The position numbers and the translations under genes are program-made. The notes beneath the pieces were generated by a model. That model was not told the DNA's origin. It saw nothing but the letters and a program-made list of their open reading frames with translations, and searched no databases. From assembly GCA_947089135.1 (NCBI GenBank), contig CAMUJF010000006.1, forward strand, positions 71,410 through 135,409: 64,000 bases of DNA, read 5' to 3'. Each line of letters opens with the position of its first letter. Positions within the stretch are counted from its first letter, which is position 1. This stretch comes from an uncultured Clostridia bacterium. Its GTDB lineage: Bacteria; Bacillota; Clostridia; Oscillospirales; Ruminococcaceae. Of this stretch, positions 8,122 to 15,834 are shown in pieces.

Positions 8122-9856
8122 TTGCAGCGCCCCCTTTGCTTTCCTGTGACATAACTATCTCGCGGTACACAGGGCAGCTTTCCAGCAGCTCGCTGTGAGC
8201 GCCTATGCCTACCGCTTCACCGTCGTCCAGAACAATAATTTTATCTGCGTGGCGGATAGATGTCGCTCTCTGGGACACGATAAGCACCGTCATGTTTTGC
8301 GTATCCCTTGCAATAGCCTTGCGCAGAGCCGCGTCCGTGGCAAAGTCCAAGGCGGAGGCGCTGTCGTCCAGAATGAGTATTTCGGGACTTCCGGTAAGTG
8401 CGCGTGCAATTGTCAGACGCTGCTTCTGACCGCCCGAAAGATTGCGTCCTCCCTGATTAATATGGGTGTTGAAGCCGTCGGGCATTTTGTCTATAAATTC
8501 CTTTGCCTGAGCAGTCTCCGCGGCTTTTTGAAGCTGTTCCTCGGACGCGTTTTCGTTGCCCCAGCGGAGGTTTTCCGCGATAGTTCCCGAAAACAGCATT
8601 GCCCTTTGGGGTACAAAGCCTATCTTCTGCCTTAATTCTTTCAGTCCGTAGGACTTAACGTCCGCGCCGCCGATAAGCACGCTGCCCTTTTCAGCGTCGT
8701 AGAAGCGCGGTATAAGGCTTACCAGCGTGGACTTTCCCGAACCTGTACCTCCGATTATACCCACAGTCTCGCCGCGATTTACAGTAAAGGTAATATTCTC
8801 CAAAGCGTTGTCTCCCCCCTCGCTGTAGGAAAAGGAAACGTCCTTAAACTCTATAACGGGAGCTTTTTCGGATACGTTGGCTCCCGCACCGTCCTTTATT
8901 GAGGGTTCCGTCTCAAACACTTCATTAATACGCGCGGAGCTTGCCGCCGCCTTTGTGAACAGTACCACAAGGTTTGCCACCACCACAAGAGCAAGGGATA
9001 TCTGGGTCATGTAGTTTACAAAAGCAATTACCTGACCTTGCGTAAGTGCGCCGCTGTCAACGCGGAAGCCTCCGAACCACACTATAGCCGCGATAGCAAG
9101 GTTCATGATAGCGTAGGTCAGCGGATTCAGCAGAGCGGAAAGCCGTCCCACACGCATGGAGGTGTCGGCAAAATCGTCGTTTGCCTCTCTGAAACGCTTT
9201 TCCTCGGCGGCTTCTCCCGAAAACGCGCGGATAACTCTTGCTCCCGAAAGGCTTTCGCGGGTTATAAGACTTATCTTGTCAAGCTTTTTCTGAATAACGC
9301 GGTAGAGCGGTACGGAGCGGAACATAATAAAATACAGCACCGCCGCCACTAACGGCATTACCGCAAGGAAAACAAGGGACAGCTTAAGGTCAATTGTCAT
9401 AGCCATGACAGCCGCTCCGATAACGAGAAAAGGCGCGCGGACAACAAGTCTGATAAGCATTGCCACCGCACTCTGGACTTGGTTTACATCATTTGTTATG
9501 CGTGTTATCAGGGACGGAGTTCCGAACCTGTCAAGCTCCGCGTGGGAAAGAGAGCCGATATGTCTGAACAGGTCGTTCCTTACAACCGTACCTACGCCCT
9601 GCGAGGCTCTCGAAGCAAGGTACTGACATACAAGCGCGCAGCAAAGTCCCAGCGCGCCCATAAGTATCATTATGCCTCCCATGCGGTAGATGTAGGGCTT
9701 TCCCGCGCCGCCGTTTATTCCCACGTCGATTATGTCCGCCATGATAAGCGGCACGATAAGCTCGAATATAGCTTCGGTCAGCTTTGCCGCGGGACCGATT
9801 ATCAGTTCCTTTTTAAATCCGCCCAGATATTTTTTTGCAAGTTTAAACATTTTCAT
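8114..9856 (-). CDS. ABC exporter half-transporter (degenerate Walker B)
   Basis: A 580-residue membrane-ATPase fusion partner of the following gene. It has six N-terminal helices, Walker A GGTGSGKST (369-377) and signature LSGGQ (473-477). Walker B reads LILDDSAS, so Asp498 replaces the catalytic Glu. That substitution, together with LSQGQ in the partner, puts both defects in the same composite site, the usual layout of asymmetric heterodimeric exporters. The gene overlaps GtrA upstream by 14 bases and the other half-transporter downstream by 8. The family and heterodimer call are firm; substrate is not predictable. Confidence 0.9.
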   Translation of the reverse strand: MKMFKLAKKYLGGFKKELIIGPAAKLTEAIFELIVPLIMADIIDVGINGGAGKPYIYRMGGIMILMGALGLCCALVCQYLASRASQGVGTVVRNDLFRHIGSLSHAELDRFGTPSLITRITNDVNQVQSAVAMLIRLVVRAPFLVIGAAVMAMTIDLKLSLVFLAVMPLVAAVLYFIMFRSVPLYRVIQKKLDKISLITRESLSGARVIRAFSGEAAEEKRFREANDDFADTSMRVGRLSALLNPLTYAIMNLAIAAIVWFGGFRVDSGALTQGQVIAFVNYMTQISLALVVVANLVVLFTKAAASSARINEVFETEPSIKDGAGANVSEKAPVIEFKDVSFSYSEGGDNALENITFTVNRGETVGIIGGTGSGKSTLVSLIPRFYDAEKGSVLIGGADVKSYGLKELRQKIGFVPQRAMLFSGTIAENLRWGNENASEEQLQKAAETAQAKEFIDKMPDGFNTHINQGGRNLSGGQKQRLTIARALTGSPEILILDDSASALDFATDAALRKAIARDTQNMTVLIVSQRATSIRHADKIIVLDDGEAVGIGAHSELLESCPVYREIVMSQESKGGAANG

Positions 9857-10313
9857 TGTCCCCCTTTGTCTTTTTCCTGAAAATAAAAAGCTTGCTGAAA
9901 AGATAGTTTATTACAAGAATAAATACCTGCGCTATCAGCTTCATAACGTACTCGTTTTGGTGCAGAACACGCACGGTCAGGCTCATGAAGCCCAGTTCCA
10001 TAAAGTAAGTGACCGCTCTCGCGCCGTAAAAAGCCGCAGCCTGGCTTATCCAGTCCTTTCCCGTGTTCTCCCTGTTTTTGAATACCCATACCTTGTTTGC
10101 GAAAAAAGCAAAGGTCACGGCGCATATCCAGCTTATTGTGGTATTCGCCTCGGTAGGGAGTCCCATATAAGCCGGAACGTACTGAGCAATTACCGATACG
10201 GCAGTGGTCATTCCTCCGACTATTATATACAGCAATGCGCTTTCGTGACGGGTGTAAAAATCCTGTACGGTTTTTGGAAATACGGATAATATTTTATTTA
10301 TAAGTTTGTCCAC
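9843..10313 (-). CDS. GtrA-family membrane protein
   Basis: About 156 residues with four hydrophobic helices in the GtrA/DPMS arrangement, including the first-helix motif LLYIIVGGMTTAVS and the central FFANKVWVFKNR, which matches the family's NKxWxF signature. GtrA-like proteins are thought to flip polyprenyl-linked sugars or help decorate cell-surface glycans. I chose the GTG at 10313, preceded by GGAGGG, over an upstream extension that would run into the promoter. It overlaps the first ABC gene by 14 bases and is probably the first gene of that operon. Whether it works with the exporter is unknown. Confidence 0.8.
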   Translation of the reverse strand: MDKLINKILSVFPKTVQDFYTRHESALLYIIVGGMTTAVSVIAQYVPAYMGLPTEANTTISWICAVTFAFFANKVWVFKNRENTGKDWISQAAAFYGARAVTYFMELGFMSLTVRVLHQNEYVMKLIAQVFILVINYLFSKLFIFRKKTKGDNENV

Positions 10314-10353
10314 CGAAAATGGTTCCCTCCGTGAAAATTGTATATACGTCAGT

Positions 10354-10362
10354 ATTATAGCA
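10354..10362 (-). promoter_or_regulatory. Extended -10 element for the gtrA-ABC operon
   Basis: The minus strand reads TGCTATAAT, a full extended -10 box, about 40 bases before the GTG of the GtrA gene. No convincing -35 is seen at 16-18 bases, which is common for extended -10 promoters. Confidence 0.45.
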
Positions 10363-10435
10363 CACATTTTTGCAAAAATCATTAACTATTGTGAAATTTT
10401 TCGGATATTTGAGGAAAATCGGCGCAAAAAAGGAC

Positions 10436-10464
10436 TTGCAAATTCCATGTAAATGTGTTATCAT
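10436..10464 (+). promoter_or_regulatory. Promoter of the CNNM/CBS transporter gene
   Basis: TTGCAA (10436-10441), 17-base spacer, TATCAT (10459-10464). It also argues against the longer possible start at 10455, which would lie inside the promoter. Confidence 0.55.
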
Positions 10465-10505
10465 ATAGGATATTATTTCAACATGAAAGGCATGGTAGAA
10501 CTGCT

Positions 10506-11762
10506 GTGAAGTACATAATTATCGCGCTGCTGCTGGTCATGTCGGCTCTGTTTTCGTCAATGGAGACGGCATTTTCGTCGGTGAATAAGATACGTCTGAA
10601 GCACGACGCCGCAAACGGCAATAAAAGAGCCGCCCGCGCTTTGAAAATAGCGGAAAATTTTGATAAGGCGCTTACCACCATTCTGGTGGGAAACAATATT
10701 GTAAATATCCTGTCGTCCTCTTTGGGCACGATCATTTTTACGGAGCTTTTCGGGCCTGCGGGCGTAGCGGTCTCCACGGCGGTAATGACCGTTTTGGTGC
10801 TCATTTTCGGAGAAATAATGCCAAAATCCTTTGCCAAGCAGAACGCCGAAAAATGCGCTCTTGCTTTTGCGGGACTTTTGGGCGGGATCATGTGGGTATT
10901 TACCCCCATATCCGCAATATTCATGTTCCTGCAAAAGGCTGTCTCAAAATTATCGAAGTCCGACAACTCCCCGAACTTTACCGAGGACGAGCTTAAATAC
11001 ATCATAGACGAGATCGAGGATCAGGGAGTCCTTGAGGAACAGGAAAGCGATCTTGTACGTTCCGCGCTTGAATTCGACGAGACCACCGTGGAGCAGATAC
11101 TTCTCCCCCGCGTTAAGGTCGTTGCGGTAGAGCGGGGCGAGGACATTGAAAAGATCAAGGAAATTTTTATACGCGACAGGTACACAAGGCTTCCTGTTTA
11201 CGACAAATCGGTCGATAATATTATCGGTCTTATCAACGAAAAGGATTTCTTTGCGCTGATAATGGATTCCGAGGGCAAGCCGTCGAATATTGAGGGAATA
11301 ATCCAGAAAGCCTTGTATGTTTCCGAAATGAAGCTTATCTCGGAGGTGCTGTACGATATGCAGCGCACCAAGATACACATGGCGATCGTCAAGGATCAGT
11401 ACGGCGGAACAAGCGGCATTGTCACAATGGAAGACATCATCGAGGAACTGGTGGGCGAGATATACGACGAAAACGACGAGATAGTCGACAGCGTTGTAGA
11501 AGTCGCGGAAAACGTCTATGACGTGCAGGCTGATATGAATATCAGCGATCTGCTGGAAAAGCTGGAGCTTCCCGAAAATCTTATAGAGACCGACAGCAAC
11601 ACCGTGGGCGGCTGGGTAATGGAGCTTTTCGGGCGGATACCCGAAACGGACGCCTCAATAACCAACGGCATCTTTACGGTAACGGTGCTTGAATCGGACG
11701 AACAGTCCGTATCAAAGGTGGGCATAAAAATAGATATGCCCAAAGAAACTAAAGAAGAATAA
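10506..11762 (+). CDS. CNNM/HlyC-CorC-type transporter with CBS domains
   Basis: About 418 residues. The first 150 form a DUF21/CNNM membrane domain with the small-residue SSMETAFSSV start. Two CBS motifs follow (YTRLPVYDKSVDNIIGLI and the IHMAIVKDQYGGTSGIVTME block), then EELVGEIYDENDE and a C-terminal CorC/HlyC domain. Relatives such as CorC and YhdP act in magnesium or cobalt efflux and were long named hemolysins. The chosen GTG at 10506 fits the promoter and the usual N-terminus. It overlaps by four bases the stop of a tiny upstream ORF (10483-10509), so translational coupling is possible. A strong terminator follows. Confidence 0.85.
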   Translation: MKYIIIALLLVMSALFSSMETAFSSVNKIRLKHDAANGNKRAARALKIAENFDKALTTILVGNNIVNILSSSLGTIIFTELFGPAGVAVSTAVMTVLVLIFGEIMPKSFAKQNAEKCALAFAGLLGGIMWVFTPISAIFMFLQKAVSKLSKSDNSPNFTEDELKYIIDEIEDQGVLEEQESDLVRSALEFDETTVEQILLPRVKVVAVERGEDIEKIKEIFIRDRYTRLPVYDKSVDNIIGLINEKDFFALIMDSEGKPSNIEGIIQKALYVSEMKLISEVLYDMQRTKIHMAIVKDQYGGTSGIVTMEDIIEELVGEIYDENDEIVDSVVEVAENVYDVQADMNISDLLEKLELPENLIETDSNTVGGWVMELFGRIPETDASITNGIFTVTVLESDEQSVSKVGIKIDMPKETKEE

Positions 11763-11781
11763 ACTGCTATATACTTAGCAA

Positions 11782-11821
11782 GCAGACAGGGCTCTCCGCC
11801 GCCGCGGGGAGCCCTGTCTTA
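11782..11821 (+). terminator. Terminator after the CNNM gene
   Basis: A long GC-rich hairpin, AGACAGGGCTC pairing with GAGCCCTGTCT around a C/G-rich centre, 20 bases after the stop codon. The T tract is weak, so it may act mainly as a stable 3' stem. Confidence 0.55.
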
Positions 11822-11831
11822 GTAAGATAAA

Positions 11832-11858
11832 CCGCGCTGCAAAAAACTTGCAGCGCGG
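11832..11858 (-). terminator. Hairpin after the AraC-type gene
   Basis: CCGCGCTGCAA pairs perfectly with TTGCAGCGCGG (11 bp). It stands 36 bases past the stop of the minus-strand AraC-type gene and is the likely end of the solute-binding/GH1/AraC transcript. Confidence 0.55.
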
Positions 11859-11894
11859 AATTTAAGGGGGATGTGAAGAATTAATTGGAAATTG

Positions 11895-12695
11895 TCATTT
11901 TGTACGCTTCTTTTCTTCTGAAACGGCGGTTCTGTATTCGGACGGCGTCATATCCGTCCTCGACTTGAACTGCCGCATGAAGTGAAGCTCGCATTTATAT
12001 CCGCACATCTGCGCAATTTTCGTAATGGAAATATCCGTGGTGGAAAGCAGGTATTTGGCGTGCTCTACGCGGCTGCGTATCACGTCGTTCATAACGCTTA
12101 CCCCGAAGGTCTCCTTGTACAGATGCTGAAAATAGGATTTGCTCATTGCAAGCTGGTGAGAAAGCCCGTCAACGTTCCACTCGTTGTAGGGCATATTGTA
12201 TATCTGCGACCGCAGGAGAGCCATTTTATCGTAATGGGTGCTCGACCTGCTTCCGCCGAAAGAGTGTATCTCTTCGCTCAGCTTTATAAAAAACAGTTTC
12301 ATGTAAAGCTCCGCCGAATCCGTTTTAAACATATTCGACGAGTAGCTTTCATAAGCCATATTTTTTATCAAAAGCGAAAGCCCGTTGATATCGTCAAGCT
12401 TGACGACTTTGTCAAATGGTATATCCAGAGCGTCAAAAAAATCATAGTCGCCGCCGGAAAGCTTAAAGTGGAACCAATCGTTGGAAAACTGGGCGCCGTA
12501 CGCTCTGTAAAACTGAGGGGTACCCTCCTTGTAAAGCATAAATGAGTTCGCTTCGGTGAACGTGTCCGCCCCCGAAAAGGTAAAGACCGCAGGCGTTTTT
12601 ATCAGCAGCAGAAGATAATCACCCGAACCGTCGGGGCGCTGGATACAGAAGTCCGCGTCGTGGCAGTGATTATATCCGATATTGTTGATATGCAA
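11895..12695 (-). CDS. AraC-family transcriptional regulator
   Basis: A 266-residue DNA-binding regulator with an N-terminal cupin-like sugar-sensing half (about 1-150) and a C-terminal double helix-turn-helix domain (about 165-262). The second HTH has the diagnostic ISITKIAQMCGYKCELHFMRQFK and ends TPSEYR. Relatives such as rhamnose and arabinose regulators bind direct repeats near glycoside-use genes. The start is a TTG with GGGGTGATGATGA before it. It lies just downstream of the GH1 gene on the same strand, so it probably controls this locus, including the divergent GH51-GH5 genes. The effector sugar is not known. Confidence 0.85.
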   Translation of the reverse strand: MHINNIGYNHCHDADFCIQRPDGSGDYLLLLIKTPAVFTFSGADTFTEANSFMLYKEGTPQFYRAYGAQFSNDWFHFKLSGGDYDFFDALDIPFDKVVKLDDINGLSLLIKNMAYESYSSNMFKTDSAELYMKLFFIKLSEEIHSFGGSRSSTHYDKMALLRSQIYNMPYNEWNVDGLSHQLAMSKSYFQHLYKETFGVSVMNDVIRSRVEHAKYLLSTTDISITKIAQMCGYKCELHFMRQFKSRTDMTPSEYRTAVSEEKKRTK

Positions 12696-12711
12696 TCATC
12701 ATCACCCCTGC

Positions 12712-14058
12712 TTACAGAATTTCGCCGTTGCTTTCTATTACCTTTTTGTACCATACCGCCGAATCCTTGGGTATCCTTTCTCCCGTTTCATAATCGGTGT
12801 AGATCATTCCGAAGCGGGCGGTGTAGCCTATCGCCCACTCGAAATTGTCCATAAACGACCACTGGAAATATCCGCGGCAGTCAACGCCGTCATCGGCGGC
12901 TTTGCGGAATTCCCTCAGATAACGGTGCAGAAAGTCTATCCTGTTGGGGTCGTGAACCTTTCCGTCAAGGGATACTGCGTCATGGGCAGCCATTCCGTTT
13001 TCGGTAATGTATATGGGAAGTTTGTAGCGTTCATACATAAATCTCGGTCCCCAATAAAGGGTCTCGGGAACAATGTTCCATTTTATAGCGTTAAGGGGCG
13101 CTCCCACTGCAAAGGGAACGTTTTCCGCCCAACCGTTTTCTCCCGCCCTGACGTATCTTCCCTGATAAATATTGAGTCCGATAAAGTCAATGGAAGAACC
13201 GATCAGAGCCATATCCTCATCTGTAATCGCGGGGAGGATATCCGCGCACTCGTTCAGAATGTTATCGGAGTATTTTCCGAACACAATTGGGTCGAGCCAG
13301 TACGCGTCCGAGAAAAGGAAGTGATTCCTGCCGCAGTAGAAATACGAACCTCTCACCGCTTCCGTATCCTTTTCCGAGACAGGACAGGCAGGTGCGGACG
13401 CGGTTACAAAACCTATCTTTACGCCGGGGATTTTTTCACGCAGTACCCGCACAGCCTTGCCGTGGGCTTTGAGGACGTTGTGCCCGATATGGAGCAGCTC
13501 CTCTTTTCCCAGAACCAGACCGGGAGCGTGCACTCCCTCGAAATAGCCGCAGCCAACAAATACTTCGGGCTCGTTAAAGGTCATCACGTTTTTTACCCTG
13601 CCGCCGAAAAGCTCGGCGCAGACCTTGGCATAGTCCGCAAACAGGTCGGAAATTTCATCGTTGAGCCAACCTCCCCGCAGGTGCAGAGCGTAGGGCAGAT
13701 CCCAGTGATAAAGGGTAGCGTAAGGCTCGATGCCGTATTTCAGCAGCTCGTCGATAAGATCGCTGTAAAATTTGACTCCCGCCTGATTGACCTCTCCCGT
13801 ACCGTCGGGCATAAGCCTGCTCCATGAAATCGAAAATCTGTAGGCCTTAAGTCCCAGCTCGGACATGAGCTTTACGTCCTCTTTAAACCTGTGATAATGG
13901 TCGCAGGCAATATCGCCGCTTGAATTATCGCTTATCTTTCCCTCGGTATGGGTAAAAACGTCCCATATGTTTTTACCCTTGCCGTCCTCGTAAGCAGCTC
14001 CTTCGATCTGATATGCGGCAGTAGCCGCTCCCCATACGAAATTTTCAGCAAAACCCAT
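12712..14058 (-). CDS. Family 1 beta-glucosidase/beta-glycosidase
   Basis: A 448-residue GH1 TIM-barrel enzyme, normal in length and lacking a signal peptide, so cytoplasmic. The N-terminal FVWGAATAAYQIEGA signature is intact. The acid/base is Glu163 in TFNEPEV and the nucleophile is Glu353 in ITENG, both in canonical context. It should release beta-linked glucose (or galactose, fucose) from imported short oligosaccharides. No phosphate-binding signature is obvious, so a plain beta-glucosidase is preferred to 6-phospho-beta-glucosidase. GAGGTG precedes the ATG. It lies between the solute-binding lipoprotein and the AraC regulator on one strand. Confidence 0.88.
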   Translation of the reverse strand: MGFAENFVWGAATAAYQIEGAAYEDGKGKNIWDVFTHTEGKISDNSSGDIACDHYHRFKEDVKLMSELGLKAYRFSISWSRLMPDGTGEVNQAGVKFYSDLIDELLKYGIEPYATLYHWDLPYALHLRGGWLNDEISDLFADYAKVCAELFGGRVKNVMTFNEPEVFVGCGYFEGVHAPGLVLGKEELLHIGHNVLKAHGKAVRVLREKIPGVKIGFVTASAPACPVSEKDTEAVRGSYFYCGRNHFLFSDAYWLDPIVFGKYSDNILNECADILPAITDEDMALIGSSIDFIGLNIYQGRYVRAGENGWAENVPFAVGAPLNAIKWNIVPETLYWGPRFMYERYKLPIYITENGMAAHDAVSLDGKVHDPNRIDFLHRYLREFRKAADDGVDCRGYFQWSFMDNFEWAIGYTARFGMIYTDYETGERIPKDSAVWYKKVIESNGEIL

Positions 14059-14103
14059 TGATGATCACCTCGTGTTTTATTATACAATTAATTTCCTTTA
14101 AAA

Positions 14104-15522
14104 TCAAGACATGGCTTTAAGCTTTTCGTTTAATTCGTCAATATAAACCTGAACAACGTCATTGCGTTCATCTCTCGTCTGATACCAATCGACGCCGCTG
14201 TAGCTTGCGTCCTTTATCGGATTGTGCAAAAGCTCATAAACATCGTCGTTTACCGCCGCATAGAAATCAACTACGGGATGCGCGTTCGTCAGGTCGTTGA
14301 CGTAGCTGTACATTTCAACCATTTCATCTGTCCAGCCGTAATCGCCGCGGAGCTTCTTGTCGTTTATTTCCTTTACGCTCTCGTCGGTATTTGCGGTAAG
14401 CTTACATTTGATGAAAGCCGCAACCGCTTCGGGATTCGGCGCGCCCTTGCACATTGCATATGCGTCAAGTCCGCCTGCCGCGCTCAGGTACCATTCGTCG
14501 GCGTTTTCATCTCTCGGCATAGGCACGAACATTATCTCGCCGGGATTGCCGAATTCGGATATATCAGGTTCATAAAGCTGCCATGAACCTACGGGATAGA
14601 ACAAGGTCGTACCCTCGCCTACTCTTTCGGGGTGCTCTTTCCAGTTGTATTCGGCACGCGGGAAGTTTACTCCTGCACTGTACATTTCACGGAAAAGCTC
14701 CTGTACTCTCGCAAGGTTCGGATCCATAATATTATTCACTACTTCTCCGTTTTCCATACCAATAACGGGGACTCCCGTACTCAGCATCATAGCAAGCTCG
14801 TACCACCAGCCGTCTATGGCGTATTTGCCCTGTTCGGCGTCTGTGAAGTCATAGCACATCTGCTTGAATGCGCTCCATGTCCATTCATTGTTATAGGCAA
14901 GCTTTGCAGGATCGTCGAAGCCGTTTTCTTCAATTGTGTTCTTGTTATATATTATGATAGTTCCCGCGTCTGCGGCTACGCACGCCATATAGTGCTTGCC
15001 GCCGATCGAATGCATTTCGTTTATTCTTTTTGCACCCTCCGGGAATAATTCGGAGTCGTAATCTATATAGTCGTCCATCGGCTGGAACATTCCCGCCGAT
15101 GCCTTTCCCGGAAATGTGTCAAGATCCGCGGCGGGGAACATATCGGGAGAATTTCCGCCAAGAACAAGAGTGGCAAGGTCGTCATACTTAGTGGAATCGG
15201 TCGTCGGGATATACTCTATCTCGCCGCCGTATTTTGTTTTGAAAAGCTGCATGAATACGTCCAGCGTTTCGCCCTCTTCGGGTTCGATAGACCAGAACGA
15301 AAGCCATCTGAGCTTGCCGTTCTCAAGCTTTTCGTCCTCCACCTCTACCTGGTCGACTACCTCGGCGTCTTCCGCCGCCATTGTTGCCGTAGTAGTTTCA
15401 GTCATAGAGTGCGTAGTATCCGCATTCTGTACGCCGTCGTCTGAGCCGCAGCCTGAAAGCATTGCCGCCGTCATAGCAGCCGCTGTTATCAAAGAGAATT
15501 TTCTTGTTGCATCTTTTTTCAT
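14104..15522 (-). CDS. Extracellular solute-binding lipoprotein (family 1, sugar type)
   Basis: About 472 residues with a lipoprotein signal ending in LSGC, then a Thr/Glu-rich linker and a two-lobe binding protein of the carbohydrate ABC importer type. Typical elements are RWLSFWSIEPEEGETL at the first strand, GGNSPDMF near the hinge and a Trp-rich cleft. It should capture oligosaccharides for an importer of the CUT1 kind. I start at the ATG at 15522 behind GAGGTG. No permease genes adjoin it, so the importer must be elsewhere or the protein acts as a sensor. It heads the GH1-AraC transcript. Confidence 0.85.
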   Translation of the reverse strand: MKKDATRKFSLITAAAMTAAMLSGCGSDDGVQNADTTHSMTETTTATMAAEDAEVVDQVEVEDEKLENGKLRWLSFWSIEPEEGETLDVFMQLFKTKYGGEIEYIPTTDSTKYDDLATLVLGGNSPDMFPAADLDTFPGKASAGMFQPMDDYIDYDSELFPEGAKRINEMHSIGGKHYMACVAADAGTIIIYNKNTIEENGFDDPAKLAYNNEWTWSAFKQMCYDFTDAEQGKYAIDGWWYELAMMLSTGVPVIGMENGEVVNNIMDPNLARVQELFREMYSAGVNFPRAEYNWKEHPERVGEGTTLFYPVGSWQLYEPDISEFGNPGEIMFVPMPRDENADEWYLSAAGGLDAYAMCKGAPNPEAVAAFIKCKLTANTDESVKEINDKKLRGDYGWTDEMVEMYSYVNDLTNAHPVVDFYAAVNDDVYELLHNPIKDASYSGVDWYQTRDERNDVVQVYIDELNEKLKAMS

Positions 15523-15552
15523 AAAAATCACCTCATAATATGTTTTTCGATC

Positions 15553-15564
15553 AAACCATGGTTT
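15553..15564. promoter_or_regulatory. 12-bp palindrome upstream of the binding-protein gene
   Basis: AAACCATGGTTT is a perfect palindrome about 31 bases before the binding-protein start. It overlaps a TATAAA on the minus strand that could be its -10 box. Its shape resembles LacI/CcpA-type operators, but the regulator is not identified. Confidence 0.45.
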
Positions 15565-15622
15565 ATACCTTATGCATTAATAATACCCTTGCCGCAGAAT
15601 ATTTTCAATGACTTATTATACG

Positions 15623-15773
15623 AAAATACAGACTTATCCTGCTGTTTTAAAAAATAAGCGGAATAAATCAGCGTTTTGGCAGCACTGGTCAGCATAAGGC
15701 GCAAAGCGCACATTAAAATATACTTTTTGCAAATCAACAAAGCAGGATATGTCTGTATTTTAGCAGGATATGT
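15623..15773. promoter_or_regulatory. Long inverted repeats in the divergent glycan control region
   Basis: A 21-base sequence beginning AAAATACAGACTTATCCTGC (15623-15643) recurs inverted at 15741-15761 with one mismatch. A third, partial copy, AGCAGGATATGT, is at 15762-15773, three bases from the GH51 -35 box. The arms are 97 bases apart between divergent operons, suggesting a regulator that loops DNA or binds both promoters. Confidence 0.6.
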
Positions 15774-15775
15774 TA

Positions 15776-15804
15776 TTGTAAAAAGCTAAAGAATACAGTA
15801 TACT
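15776..15804 (+). promoter_or_regulatory. Promoter of the GH51-GH5 genes
   Basis: TTGTAA (15776-15781), 17-base spacer, TATACT (15799-15804), about 30 bases before the GH51 ATG, which has GGAGGT upstream. Confidence 0.65.
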
Positions 15805-15834
15805 TTAGGCAAAAGCTTTTACGGAGGTAATATT

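Noticed and set aside
12682..13827. 381-codon plus-strand open frame
   Set aside because: It is the antisense shadow of the GH1 gene, which has intact catalytic motifs on the other strand.
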